From Bactrocera neohumeralis (lineage: Eukaryota; Arthropoda; Insecta; Diptera; Tephritidae), in assembly GCF_024586455.1 (NCBI RefSeq), contig NC_065921.1, forward strand, positions 68,077,528 through 68,141,527: a stretch of DNA of 64,000 bases, written 5' to 3'. How positions within the stretch are numbered: the first letter of the stretch is position 1; each line of letters opens with the position of its first letter. Positions 1 to 11,015 of the stretch are shown here, one piece after another. The position numbers were made by a program, and so were the translations under genes. Below the pieces are notes generated by a model. That model did no database searches and was not told the origin of the DNA. It saw only the letters and a list, made by a program, of their open reading frames with translations.

Positions 1-140
1 TTGTATTTCAACCCCACCCTACTCACTGAAGTTAACTTATAAACCTAAATGATCAACCAGAGCCACAAAAAACATTTTCTGCGGTATTACTTTGCTAACA
101 TTGGAAGTCAAGATAATGCTACTTAGCCATCCTATGTAAA

Positions 141-1265
141 GTGTGATCCATTTCGATGTACCTCACTTTAAACTAAAAAAAATTTAAATTTTAAAATTAG
201 TGGGAACTTTTATCATTCGAAAGAACATTATTTTGCATAAGTTTATTTCTTTGAACCGTTGGCCGCAGCTACGCCTCAGATGGTCCATACGTTGAGTTCA
301 ATTTCGATGACTCATGCGAGCATTTCGACTGGTAACTGGCGAACAACACACGCGATATTTTGCCCCAAGGCCTGAATCAAAGCGAGATTGTCCACATAGA
401 CTGTAGACTTAACATATCTGAACAGGAAAAGTCTAACGGTGTAATATCACACGATCTTGGCGGCCAACCGACCGTCCCTAAACATGAAATTACCTGTTCT
501 CGAAGTGTTCTCTCCAAAAATATATTGATAGATACGATGTGTGTGAAGTGACGCCGTTTTGTTGAAACCAAATATCGCCGAGATCACAGACTCCAATTTA
601 AGAATCTCTTCAGGTTGCTTTTTGTTCCAATTGCGGCAGTTTTGCTTGTTTACATACTCATTGAGCCAGAAATCGGCCTCAACGCTCAACAAAATTTTGC
701 TTGAAAACGTTGGATCTTCTTGGAATTTTCAAGTGCTCGTAAAGCGAAGCGCTGTCGCTGGGACGATGGAACACCTTCAATTCTTAGACAAGCAGTATTT
801 TATATGCTTTCAATATAAGATCTCGGCTAAAAATGCGCCAAGTCGTTCCATACGTCAGTCCGAGTTTCTGCGATCGACGCCAATCAACTCTCCACGGTCT
901 TCGTATACACGCTCAGCCACGGCTGTTATATATTATTCACTGCGAGAAGGACGTGGTCTATTCGGTCGAATATTATCCAATAATGAATGATGCGTCTCAA
1001 AGTAGGTGATGTTGTTTCGAATAGTACGCTCAGTAGACCGATTATGTTGACCACAAGTTGAGCGCGAAACACGTTCTTTAAAGAGCGCGAATTTTCGTAA
1101 TAAAGTTAAACGATTTGTAGACGTTGTTCAGGCGTAAGTCTTTCCATGATGAAATGCCAAACAATACTTAACAAAAACGACATGACAGCTTGACAGCTTG
1201 ACACGACTCACGCGTTATGTGTCAAAAGAGACTATTAAAAAAATTACCACTTCTTCAAACACACC
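141..1265 (-). mobile_element. DD41D (rosa-type) mariner remnant, copy 1
   Basis: The 3' terminus (near 141-175, reading GTGATCCATTTCGATGTACC) resembles the right end of a second copy at 18574-19291. The sequence upstream of the transposase start also matches that copy. The 5' terminus near 1265 is too decayed to place exactly. Between them lies a reverse-strand transposase relic. Assignment to the DD41D group rests on the residue spacing seen in the second copy and on the MERLTPEQ-type N-terminus. The element cannot be active. Confidence 0.7.
235..1147 (-). pseudogene. Tc1/mariner (DD41D) transposase pseudogene
   Basis: Cut-and-paste transposase relic, read leftward from a start codon at 1145-1147 (MERLTPEQRLQIV). 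The N-terminal DNA-binding part is broken by frameshifts. The catalytic core is visible at 447-692. The first catalytic Asp (normally SDEAHFWL) is Val (SVEADFWLN), the second (normally QQD) is Asn in a shifted frame, and the third lies in the CDITPLD segment, also frameshifted. The C-terminal part (PVEMLA, near 310) precedes the end. Two of three acidic residues are lost, so catalysis is impossible. Family membership is clear from the conserved VNKQNCR block; exact boundaries are approximate. Confidence 0.75.
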
Positions 1266-1406
1266 TTATTACGATGCAATACTACAGTCTTTATAGAAAC
1301 TAGTTATGTAAACAGGCTTATGGTTAGTTTCAATAAATAATCAAGTATTCCGTCAAAATATACCTTTCTGAAGTGTTGTTCATATTTACAAATATGTTGC
1401 TAAGTA

Positions 1407-2203
1407 CGAGGGCTGCTATATATATTCTGGCCTAGGGCAACACTAAGTGTCTATTCTGACATTTCCATTGGAAAGTTTGACATTTTTTAGCATAACATCA
1501 CTCAGAATGTTTTGTCATTTAATCGTGAATTGTTTTTTTTACAGGGAATTAAAAAATTCATTTTGGCCAAAAAATGGAATTAACTCGTGAACATTTTCGT
1601 GCGACCATTTTTCACAACTTTCGACGTGGATTATCACGACAATAGTGCATCGATGAACAAAAATCTTTGTATGGCTATGAAGCACCATCCTATAGCACTG
1701 TGAAAAACTGGTACAACGAATTCAATCGTGGCCGACGCTCGCTCAAAGACGAATTCCGTGAAGGTCGTCCAAAAACAGCCGTTGGGCCAGAAAACATCGA
1801 TGCCGTACGTGAACTGATAATGCAAGACCGTCATATAACATACCTTCAGATAGAGGCATGCATATGCATTTCTCCCACCAGCATACATTCGATATTGCAT
1901 GAACATCTGGCCGTAAAAAAGGTTTGTTCTCGTTGGATCCCGCACAATTTGACAATCGCTCAAAAAAAGGCTCGTGTGGATTGGTGTAAAGAAATGCTGA
2001 AAAAATACGATCGCGGTGCTTCAAAAGACGTTTATAAGATCGTCACAGGTGAATCAGGTGAAGGAATCATGGATCTATGCGTATGAGCCCGAAACAAAAC
2101 AGCAATCGACAAAAATAAAAAAAAAAAAAAAAAAAAAAACCATTTTCGTTGATACATATGCCAATTTACATTATTAGGCCAGAAATATATATAGCAACCT
2201 ACG
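1407..2203 (+). mobile_element. Internally deleted mariner element with TIRs
   Basis: Terminal inverted repeats are visible. The left end at 1407 reads CGAGGGCTGCTATATATATT and the right end at 2203 is nearly its complement. Both are flanked by TA (1405-1406 and 2204-2205), the mariner target duplication. At about 797 bp it is shorter than the usual ~1.3 kb. The 3' half of the transposase is missing and an A-rich run (about 2108-2141) sits at the deletion point. The same right-end sequence recurs at 35147-35260, so at least two copies of this family are in the window. Confidence 0.85.
1574..2110 (+). pseudogene. Mariner transposase, N-terminal half, broken
   Basis: Starts MELTREHFRA at 1574, the N-terminus of a well-known insect mariner transposase. 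A TAG stop replaces a sense codon at 1643-1645. The same frame then continues through the paired helix-turn-helix region (GRRSLKDEFREGRPKT, then HSILHEHLAVKK) to DVYKIVTG at about 2040. There a short insertion shifts the frame just where the first catalytic Asp (GDESW) should be; the following WIYAYEPETKQQS appears in another frame. Everything after that, including the other two catalytic residues, is deleted. Non-functional. Confidence 0.85.
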
Positions 2204-2205
2204 TA

Positions 2206-3179
2206 TAACCAATGAGGCAATATTTTTTTCAAGTTGGTCTTTTTGACAGCTGTTACTTCATTTATACTTAATTCTGTTTGCTATTTTATAATGAACAGAT
2301 TTACTTTGTAACCAAGTTTGCAAATCGTGTAAGTTTAATACCAAAAAAAAAATGGTTATCATCGCTAGATGCATCGTGTGCTGCTTCCAATATTGGATCG
2401 GCATAATTCGATCAGTTTCGCACCACCTCCGAAGTTCCGTATGTGGGCAAAGTATCGAAGAAGATCCGAATGAGTCCATCGGGCAACAATTATAGCTAAG
2501 CCCATCCAAATTGGAGAAGATTTTGCAAAAGGATTCTAGGTTTATAAGGTCACAAAATCCTAATCTTACAAAAACTCCAGCCAGTCAACAAACACCTCGT
2601 GCGCTCGGTGAATAAGAGCCTTTTAAGTGATGAAATTCACATTTGCTTGATAACTTCATAGGTACGGAAATTAAAAAAAAATTTGAGTACGTCATAGTCA
2701 GTCCCAAACCCATGTAGTAAAGGGAGGAGGGATGAACGAAGCCGCACACCGATTGACATGTCGAACTCATCTCGCCACCTTTATCATAAGGTAAAACCCT
2801 ATGTGACAAGTAGGCCCTAGACTCCTGAAGACTAAAATCTTAGTTAGGGGTTGGATGTCATAGTTATGAGTAAAAACCAAGACCCGTACTGATTCCTCGA
2901 GTATGTGGGTGGTAGCGCTCAACGGCTGTTCCCCACCGTCTAGTTCAGGATCGGTCATCACTAGGACGCGACAACATCTCCTTGGAAAAGTTGCTTCCAT
3001 GACGTTGCAGACTTTAAAAATACGGGAGTAACGAGGCAGGTGGAACCTAGAACCTAGGCAAAAGCGTTGATGAACACCCGAGAGCCCCGTTCTTAAATAC
3101 ACAGATAGAGGGAAGTTGGGATTTATTCACCAACAAAGAACGCGTCGACACAGGAGACCCAGCGTCAATGAGCTGTTAA
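2206..3179. other. Unclassified stretch, no gene recognised
   Basis: No recognisable protein. A reverse-strand open frame at 2767-3102 (111 residues) has no motif I know and no supporting context. The stretch may be decayed LINE sequence belonging with the endonuclease scrap just downstream, but that is a guess. Confidence 0.5.
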
Positions 3180-3290
3180 TCATGCAAATTAACTAGCACC
3201 GAAGTAGCGCGGCGTACATAAATCTGGTCGACACACTGACATAAGATAAGTTTGACATAGTCTTCATCCAGGAGCCAACCAAGCTGCCTA
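3180..3290 (+). pseudogene. LINE endonuclease N-terminal scrap (I/R1/LOA type)
   Basis: The frame from 3180 reads VMQIN, stop, HRSSAAYINLVDTLT, stop, DKFDIVFIQEP. This matches the start of the apurinic-like endonuclease of R1/I/LOA-type non-LTR retrotransposons (consensus QINLHHSKAA and FIQEPW). The QEP triplet carries the metal-binding Glu. Two stops interrupt about 35 residues, so this is a relic. Downstream to about 3890 no more of the domain can be followed with confidence. Confidence 0.6.
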
Positions 3291-3890
3291 AAACGAATTG
3301 CCAAAGGGCACTTTATTATACACTGTGAAAAGGAGTAATGTCAGGTTATAACCATGCCCATTTAGCTGATTTTTAAATAAACATATCGGTCATTCTGGGA
3401 GATCTGATATTCAAATTGTTAAATTGTGTCAAAAATGTGTAATATTGGACCAATATTTCCTTATCCTTCATATGCCTAATTTAAACATTTCTGAACTTGT
3501 GGTGGACTTTATACCGCATCCATCTAAGCGCAGAAGAAGAGAAACTTTATGTAACAGCGTGTGGGCCTAGTATCGGATTGGCAAGTATTTGAGCATTATT
3601 TTTCCACAGGTAGGTCAACTTCAAACTCAATATCGATTGCTTAAAGCTTCCGATGTACAGGAATAGGTGCGAACTAAGCTGAAACACTTATGTAGGTTAC
3701 CAACTGAGTTGCTCCATAGAAATACTCTCAGTACCTGTGCGATAAGTTCTGTATCAGATATAGTAGAAAACTCAAACGTTATTGGTTTTTTGAAATATCA
3801 TGGCCACTCCGAAAGACAGGTTCCACCACAGACAAGACCTAACTTCCAAACTGTTGGGTAGAATTTGTCATTAAATATCGTCGCAATTAA
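3291..3890. other. Unclassified, probably decayed LINE
   Basis: Open frames are short (the longest, 3667-3861, has no known motif). It lies between a LINE endonuclease scrap and a Helentron-like element and may be further LINE decay. Nothing definite is seen. Confidence 0.4.
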
Positions 3891-3897
3891 TTTCCAT

Positions 3898-4950
3898 TTT
3901 TATACTCTCGCAACAAAGTTGCTAAGGAGAGTATTATAGTTTTGTTCACACAACGGTTGTTTGTAAGTCCTAAAACTAAAAGAGTCAGATATAGGATTAT
4001 ATATACCAAAGTGATCAGGGTGACGAGTAGAGTTGAAATCCGGATGTCTGTCTGTCCGTCCGTCTGTCCGTCCGTCCGTCCGTGCAAGCTGTAACTTGAG
4101 TAAAAATTGAGATATCATGATGAAACTTGGTACACGTATTTCTTGGCTCTATATGAAGGTTAGGTTCGAAGATGGGCAAAATCGGCATACTGCCACGCCC
4201 ACAAAATGGCGAAAGCCGAAAACCTATAAAGTGTCATAACTAAGCCATAAATAAAGATATTAAAGTGGAATTCGGCACAAAGAATCACATTAGGAAGGGG
4301 CATATTTGGACGTAATTTTTTTGGAAAAGTGGGCGTGGCCCCGCCTCTACTAAGTTTTTTGTACATACACATACTACATACATACTACTACAGCTATGTC
4401 AACCAAACTCTATAGAGTCGTTTCCTTCAGGCATTTCCATATACAGTTCAAAAATGGAAGAAATCGGATAATAACCACGCCCACCTCCCATACATAGGTT
4501 ATGTTGAAAATCACTAAAAGTGCGTTAACCGACTAACGAATTTTACGGAAGAAATGGCAGAAGGAAGCTGCACCCAGGCTTTTTTAAAAATTGAAAATGG
4601 GCGTGGCGTCGCGCACTTATGGACCAAAAACCATATCTCGGGAACGACTAGACCGATTTCAATGAAATTCGGTATATAACATCTTCTTAACACCCTGATA
4701 ACATGTACGAAATATGGGTGAAATCGGTTCACAACCACGCCTTCTTCCAATATAACGCTATTTTGAATTCCATCTGATGCCTTCTCTGTATAATATGTAT
4801 ATATGTACATTAGGAACCAATGATGATAACGGAATAAAACTTTACACAAATACGGTATTTGAAAAATATGTAAATGACGGATAATGAAATCTCGATTAAC
4901 ACTTTATCATGCGAGAGTATAAAATGTTCGATGACACTCGAACTTACTTG
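3898..4950 (+). mobile_element. (GTCY)n Helentron-like non-autonomous element, copy 1
   Basis: About 1.05 kb with no coding potential. Near the left end TTTTATACTCTCGCA (3898-3912) is a perfect inverted match to TGCGAGAGTATAAAA (4910-4924). A (GTCY)n microsatellite lies at about 4045-4085, and a hairpin (GTTCGA/TCGAAC, 4926-4943) lies just before the terminal CTTACTTG. Short inverted ends, an internal GTCY tract, a 3' hairpin and no visible target duplication fit the Helentron-associated (DINE-1/mini-me) elements of Diptera. That class assignment is inference. Two other copies are at 33779-34828 and 52235-53302. Confidence 0.75.
4041..4085 (+). repeat. (GTCY)n microsatellite inside Helentron-like element
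   Basis: Tandem GTCT/GTCC tetramers. The equivalent tract is at about 52378-52410 in copy 3, and a reverse-complement version is at about 34655-34682 in copy 2. It makes spurious DGRTDGRTD open frames on the reverse strand. Confidence 0.9.
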
Positions 4951-5587
4951 TTACATGATGTAGTTGGGACAATCCCAATCTTCTACGAAAAACGAAAATT
5001 CACCCTATTGTCATTCATTGACGTAAAAGCTGCATCCCACAAGGCTAGTAACGCTTGTAGCCGATATCAGTGCTTCTATTAATTTAATATTAATTCATAT
5101 GCTAACCAATAGACAAGTCATATAGTACGGAGAAGATACAAAAATCGCTCATCAGATCACTTTTGGCAACCCGCAAGCTGGCATCTTTGCTCTGGGTGAC
5201 TCTTGAAAAATGAATTAATAATTCTGCTAGATATAGAGATATGTCTGTCAACTGTACTGGAAAGAATACATTGAATGTAGAGCACCTAAAACATTACGAA
5301 CATATGCTGCGGTGCTGGAACAATTGCAAAACGTCTGCTTGCTGAGAATAACGGCGCAATGAAACCTATAGCAACAAAGGTTCTGGAGGTTATTCTCGAT
5401 AAATAAAACAATGCGTTATTATTACACAGTCAGAATTATAGGTCATCGGGAATGGATTGGAATCCCGATCTTCAGATTACTCGATGAGCTTTCTTTGCAA
5501 AAACACTCTTAAACAAGCAATACGAAACTTAAACTACTTCATTTGACTTTATTACTCTTCTGAATGTTACCACCAACCAACGAGATG
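4951..5587. other. No feature recognised
   Basis: AT-rich single-copy-looking sequence. Short frames only; nothing recognised on either strand. Confidence 0.5.
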
Positions 5588-6683
5588 TTAGAGGGGCTAT
5601 GCCAGTGTGACGCATGAAAAATTAAGCGATTTTCATGAATTTTTTTAAGAGAAAGTAAGCAATTGAAAATTTCAAACTTCTTTGAATGTAATTAGGTATA
5701 TTTTCAGCTATATTTTAAGATTTTTTTTTTTACAAAACTGTTGACAAATAACGGAGTTATGGGCTGTCTTCGGAGGTGCCAAAACAAAAAGTGCCCCAAC
5801 TGCAGGCGTGATTCCGGCCGAATGAGTAGCTGAAATAAAAAAAATTTAAAAGTTTATTAAAGCTAAAGATGTTTTCTATACCCACGATCTTTGAAAAATA
5901 TCAAAAATTAATAAAATGGCGTAATTTTGAAAAAAAAATGTTTTTTAGCTAAAAAATGGTCGTTTCTTAATGCCAAATTGTCAATTTTCAACCAATCAAA
6001 AAGATCATAGATCACTGTGTAATGTATTCAAAAATACTCAATTTTAATTTGAAGTCGATCGGTCAATTTCTCGTTGAGTTATGACGCCAGCAATTTTGAA
6101 AAATGTCGTTTCGAGAAAAACGCGCTTAAAGTTTCACTTATATCGGGTGATTTTTTAAGAGCTTGATAACTTTTTTAAAAAAAAAACGCATAAAATTTGC
6201 AAAATCTCATCGGTTCTTTATTTGAAACGTTAGATTGGTTCATGACATTTACTTTTTGAAGATAATTTCATTTAAATGTTGACCGCGCTGCGTCTTACAA
6301 AATGTGGTCCATTCGGAAAGTCCAATTTTGGGTAACTTTTTCGAGCATTTCGGCCGGAATAGCCCGAATTTCTTCGGAAATGTTGTCTTCCAAAGCTGGA
6401 ATAGTTGCTGGCTTATTTCTGTAGACTTTAGACTTGACGTAGCCCCACAAAAAATAGTCTAAAGGCGTTAAATCGCATGATCTTGGTGGCCAGTTATCAA
6501 GCTCTTAAAAAATCACCCGATATATGTTTGCACCTCTGAGCGGTCGCTCTTTAGAACGCTGCCATCCAAAAACTATTCAAGATACGACCTTCCCGATTTC
6601 ACAGGATATTTTTGAATATATAAACAATCGAAAAAGCAAATAAAAATTTTTTTTTGTAAGTGTGACACTGGTATAGCCCTTAA
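5588..6683 (-). mobile_element. TTAA-type MITE (M0) carrying a nested mariner MITE
   Basis: The left end (5592 on, AGGGGCTATGCCAGTGTGAC) and the right end before 6680 (complement reads AGGGCTATACCAGTGTCACA) form an imperfect terminal inverted repeat of about 20 bp. A TTAA is intact at 6680-6683 and mutated to TTAG at 5588. The interior holds the CGTTTCGAGAAAAACG block shared, in opposite orientation, with the elements at 30404 and 36939. No coding capacity. The TTAA target suggests piggyBac-like mobilisation (inference). It is interrupted at 6139 by the element listed next. Confidence 0.7.
6141..6522 (-). mobile_element. Mariner-derived MITE nested in M0
   Basis: Perfect 30-bp terminal inverted repeats (6141-6170 and 6493-6522, beginning TATCGGGTGATTTTTTAAGA) flanked by TA on both sides (6139-6140, 6523-6524). 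The interior keeps the 3' end of a mariner-type transposase gene on the reverse strand (…GATSSLKSTE…, then NQFG/IGLSEWTTF and RGQHLNEIIF), with the 5' part deleted. At 382 bp it is a non-autonomous deletion derivative. A second, end-truncated copy is at about 49585-49955. Confidence 0.9.
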
Positions 6684-6973
6684 GGTATACTATCTACTAT
6701 ACACTATCTTCCGTATAGTAAGTACCAAAAAACGTGGTTTTCGCAACCAAAACCATTTCCCAAAGAGGCTTTTTCTATTAAAACTGCGTTAATAATTACT
6801 TTTCTACTATTTAAAGCAAATTAAACATACAGCTGTTGACAGCTAATTAGAAACGCCACTTATTTTGAAGTAATTGAAATTATTTTCCAATAAGTCTCGT
6901 ATTTTTTTCTGTTTTTTCACTAATTACTTATGTTAAACTTAAACTCTAATAGTAAAAATTTTATTAAAGTACC
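6684..6973. other. AT-rich flank with a short duplicated block
   Basis: No gene. About 6764-6845 (AAAGAGGCTTTTTCTATTAA and following) recurs at about 8858-8930, part of a local set of duplicated blocks. Confidence 0.5.
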
Positions 6974-7110
6974 TTCGACCATCAAGACCTTTGAGAATAA
7001 TTTTTGTTACATCGCTCCAAACGACATACTTCCATTGATTTGTTGTCCAAAACCTATAAGAGTTGGCAAAGTCTACGCATTCTTTCCTTTCAATTTTATT
7101 TAGAAGTGGT
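6974..7110 (+). repeat. 137-bp direct repeat, copy 1
   Basis: Begins TTCGACCATCAAGACCTTTG and ends TTTAGAAGTGGT. It matches 7929-8065 with only a few substitutions. The copies are 955 bp apart, with a degraded TTAA MITE between them. Confidence 0.9.
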
Positions 7111-7114
7111 GTGT

Positions 7115-7748
7115 ATTGTGTTAACGTTTTAGGTCATTCGGAGAAAAACTAACGAAGTTACAGCAGGTTGAATAACGGTACCTTTTATTTAGGTTTGCGC
7201 GCCTTCCAGCTACCTGCGCTGAGTGTACAAAACTTTGAATCGATTTTCCCAAAAATGTCATTTTTAAAGTCGGTGACCAGCCTACAGAAAAAACTACTGC
7301 ATCGATCGTTTTGAAATTGTGTACAAATATTCTACATATACATATATAGCTCTCAAATGACGTCAAATTTTTCCAAAAATTTCAATTTCTAAAAATTTTA
7401 CAATAACAAATATTGAAAAATTGGAAAATTAAAAGAAAACTCGACGTCAATTGAAAGATAAACTAATAAACTAAAGAAAGCATTTTTATTTTTTGGTTTC
7501 AGATGATCCAGTGATGCTGTAGACTGGTCACCGCACAAAAACTTTTTTTCGAGGTGCCTACAGAGATCGACGATAAATCCGTTATCGATAAAACTTTTTT
7601 TAAGTATCCTTTAAATGTTGTACTTTCATATAATAATAAGTAAAATAAACCTACGGCAATAATTTTTTCTAAAAAAAATCACGAAAAAAGGTCTTTTTTC
7701 GACGATTGTTAACAAATTTCCAAAATAACCCCCCCCCCCCCCCCTTAG
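7115..7748 (+). mobile_element. Degraded TTAA-type MITE (M2)
   Basis: The interior aligns with the intact MITE at 30404-31117. Shared blocks are AAAGTCGGTGA (near 7268), the ATCGATCG…TTTGAAATT block, and a TTTCAGATGATCCAG core at 7497. The right end is a run of 16 C followed by TTAG (7729-7748). The flank after it (GGACATTTAAAACAATTTTT) also occurs uninterrupted after CTTAA at about 8296, which looks like an empty site. The left boundary is uncertain (a TTAA lies at about 7120). Confidence 0.5.
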
Positions 7749-7928
7749 GACATTTAAAACAATTTTTTTACTTGGCCTTACTTGAAAAAATTCTATCGAC
7801 CTTATGGAGTGGACCAACATCATGCCAGATAAAACATGCCCATCCCATAATTTATCCTCCACCATGGTTCACTACCCGCGAAACATAGCGACGATCAAAT
7901 TCTTGAATGATTGGACGGCGAATATATA

Positions 7929-8065
7929 TTCGACCATCAAGACCTTTGAGAATAATTTTTGTTACATCGCTCCAAACGACATAGTTTCATTGCTTTGTTG
8001 TCCAAAACCTAAAAGAGTTGACAAAGTCTAAGCATTCTTTCCTTTCAATTTTATTTAGAAGTGGT
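7929..8065 (+). repeat. 137-bp direct repeat, copy 2
   Basis: Partner of 6974-7110. Sequence after this copy (8066-8350) includes the apparently empty MITE site. The duplicated unit was therefore longer than 137 bp before one copy was altered. Confidence 0.9.
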
Positions 8066-9400
8066 TTCACGTGTGCTGTTGTGCCGTGAAGTTCAGATAT
8101 GACCAAACACCGAGAAATTGTTTTCTTGAATATTTGGTCATTATATTCGTTTTGAATTTCACATAGAATGTGAGTGGAACTCTTTTTTTTGGGTCTCTTC
8201 GGGAGCTACTAGTAATTCTGAGGTGTATTTCTGTTGAAGTTTTTCAGGTTTTTCTATGCGTGCAACATCGGAAGTAGTTTTAAATTCTGTATATCCTTAA
8301 GGACATTTAAAACAATTTTTTTGAGCATTTGGCCTTATTCGAAATTTCTTTGCACATCTTTCCAGACCGACGAAGGTCAAAAATGTAGCTGCGAAGGGCA
8401 GGTGTATAGTTGCTGCTTTTCCCCACTAAAAACCTTGAATAATACATTTTAAAGCACAACTTTAAAACACATCCTTACCAGAAATCAATAATGTTATTAC
8501 TAAAAATTTGCACTAGAAGGAATTTTAATTCTTTAAACAAGTTTTTCTAATTAGCTGTCGCACTTATCTCACCTTCTACATCATAACGCATTTAGTATAT
8601 GAGAAAAAATTAACAGAACTTTAACTTCACAACTACAAAACAGATTGAATTTAGTAGTAAATAGAGTAACACAAAACAATGCAAGGCTACTAGGAATAAA
8701 AATAACGGTATATCAAAACATTTTATCATTATACTCATCAGCCATCTACAAAAAGGGAGCGTTTCTAATTAGCTGTCAAAAGGTGTGCATGCGGCCTATA
8801 TATTTTCAAAAAACTTTCAAGATAGAATTTTGTGCATGCATATCCCATATAGTAAATATCGAAAGGGCTTTTTCTATTAAAACAACGCGAATAATCAATT
8901 CGTCTACTATTAAAGCAATTTAAACACACATGCAGCCTAAAACTATGCCAAAGATACTAAGAGAGTTTCGATTAGAACTTATTGTATCCAGCACCTTCAC
9001 TGAACTATAGCAAAAAATCGCAACTAAGTACTTTTTACAATAATCGAATCACTTTGGATACATATAAAGCCTAAATGTATGCAACAGATTTTCAAAAAAC
9101 ATTCAAAATTGAATTTTGTACATGCAGCCGCTACTGCGCTATATTTAAAAACTAATAGCTATATATTAGTAATTTCAGAAAAAATATTTTATATATGAAT
9201 ATAGAAATAAATATAAATCCATAACATTATTTATGCGCGTATGCGTACAAATTGCTTCTATATTATTATTTATATACGCGAAACTGTTTTTCAACACTTT
9301 TAGAATTTTTTTAACAACTATTTACATTGCTAAAACGCAAACATAGACTGATTTGCTATATGCTAGAAGCCATTGTTAACATTACACGCTACTGACCTAA
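8066..9400. other. AT-rich non-coding DNA with diverged short repeats
   Basis: No gene recognised. Blocks around 8780-8840 and 9090-9130 (TTTTCAAAAAAC…GAATTTTGT…CATGCA) resemble each other, and 8858-8930 repeats 6764-6845. Frames up to 92 residues (8645-8923) lack any known motif. Confidence 0.5.
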
Positions 9401-10524
9401 AAATATGCTACATTTTTTACAACAAGCCATTTGATACCGTAAATAAGTGTGTATATGTAGGGGTGTGTAAGCATGCATGCATATATTTATGTATGCCTAT
9501 ATGTATGGCCGTGTACGTGTCATGTCGCAGCAGACAAACAGCAAAATAAATAGCGAACAAAAAATGTCCATTAGTTTGTCGAAGTAAGATAAATCGCAAG
9601 CAAATATTTTAGTGCGACATTGTTGAGCGATGAACGAGCGCCGCACACGAGCAAGTGCATATATAAATATGTTTTTATGTGTGCGTGCGCACAAAAAATA
9701 CGATGAATAAAATATGGAGGCATGCCAATCGCCCGAAAGTCTGTTTTTTATACACATGCTTATGCCATATATGTGTATATGTGTGTGTATATTTTGTGGC
9801 ACTTGAAAAAATTTGGCTTTACGCATTTGTTGTTGTCTATAAACGCGATTGGCCAATGTATGCATGTGTGTGTGTGCAATTTATATGCTTCGAGAGCAAA
9901 TAAACTCCAGCACAGTAATATTTTTTCAGTTTCTACAGACTATTTTTTTCGCTTTTTCATACATTTGTCTTCTTCTAAAACTTCAACGCACACAGACATA
10001 TATTCGTGGCACTAATGGATCATTTTTTACCGAACATATGAGTATAACAAAGTGATGGTACTTAAAAATTGTTGAATGAACTGAAGCTAAAAGTAAATAG
10101 ACAAACAGCAAGCTGGGAGAGTAAAAAAGTAGCGAAAGCTTTTGTGGCACAATTTTTGTGTTATGCAAATAGCAGCATGAATACAATGTACGTAGCCATA
10201 GAATGCAGCAAGAATCGCATACTTTGCGATTTTGATTGTATTTCTGTTGTTGTGCAGCAACTACATGCCAATATTTCAACATATTTGGATGTTAGAAAAT
10301 TGTTTGGCCGGGGCGTATGAGTAACCAAAATCGTGCAGTCTGCGGATTCATTTCAAATGCATTGAATTTTGGATAGTGAAGTGGGCGAATTGGAGGCATA
10401 ACTTTATGGGCGGCAATTCTGTAGCTACTTTTGCTGAAACGCACGCTTGAGTTTACTTACAGTTTCGTTCTCACTCAGTTGCAGCTTATTATATTTTAAT
10501 TCAAACAATTCCTGCTTAAAATCA
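9401..10524. other. Host-like non-coding DNA with TG/CA microsatellites
   Basis: Short GTGTGT, ATACAT and related tracts and many stops in all frames. The open frames here (up to 122 residues) are rich in His/Thr/Cys/Val from the repeats and are probably chance. No promoter or exon can be argued. Confidence 0.5.
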
Positions 10525-11015
10525 TATGGCAACTCTTTAATAATGTATATAATAATACTTCAGTAATTCACCTTGCTCATTACCTTTCTTTAGATACCCA
10601 TATCATAATGTGATAGTTATTACATAAAACCAGGTGGCAACTCTATGAAAATTTTCTTTATTCCTGCAGCTTACTTCTATCATAAATTTCAACTGTATAC
10701 AGCCATCTTTCTTTCTTTATTATTATTATTTTAAATCAGGTGGCAACTCCATGAAATTTTTTTAATTCAATCAGCTTACTTCTGTCACAAATTTGGACTG
10801 AACACAGCAGTCTTTCTTTACTGCTTTATTATTATTATTTCAAACCAGGTGGCAACTTCATGAAATTTTTTTAATTCATTCAGCTTACTTCTATCACAAA
10901 TTTTAACTGTATTCAACTGTCTTTCTTTATTGCTTTATTATTATTACTTTAAACCAGGTGGCAACTACATAAATTTTTACCGTATATAGCAGTCTTTCTT
11001 TAATGTGATTGTGCT
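10525..11015 (+). repeat. Tandem repeat, 106-109 bp unit
   Basis: Units begin at CAGGTGGCAACT at 10631, 10737, 10846 and 10955 (spacings 106, 109, 109). Each contains GCTTACTTCT…CACAAATTT and a CTTTCTTTATT(GC)…ATTATTATT tail. The last unit is truncated near 11015 and a diverged partial unit precedes the first (10525). No coding capacity. Confidence 0.9.

Noticed and set aside
2767..3102. 111-residue reverse-strand frame as a gene
   Set aside because: No recognisable domain, and it lies next to a LINE endonuclease scrap on the other strand; probably decayed LINE or chance.
3900..4118. Frames with TDGRTDGRTDRHPDF (also at 34611 and 52290)
   Set aside because: They come from the GTCY tetramer tract inside Helentron-like elements and recur only with that repeat.
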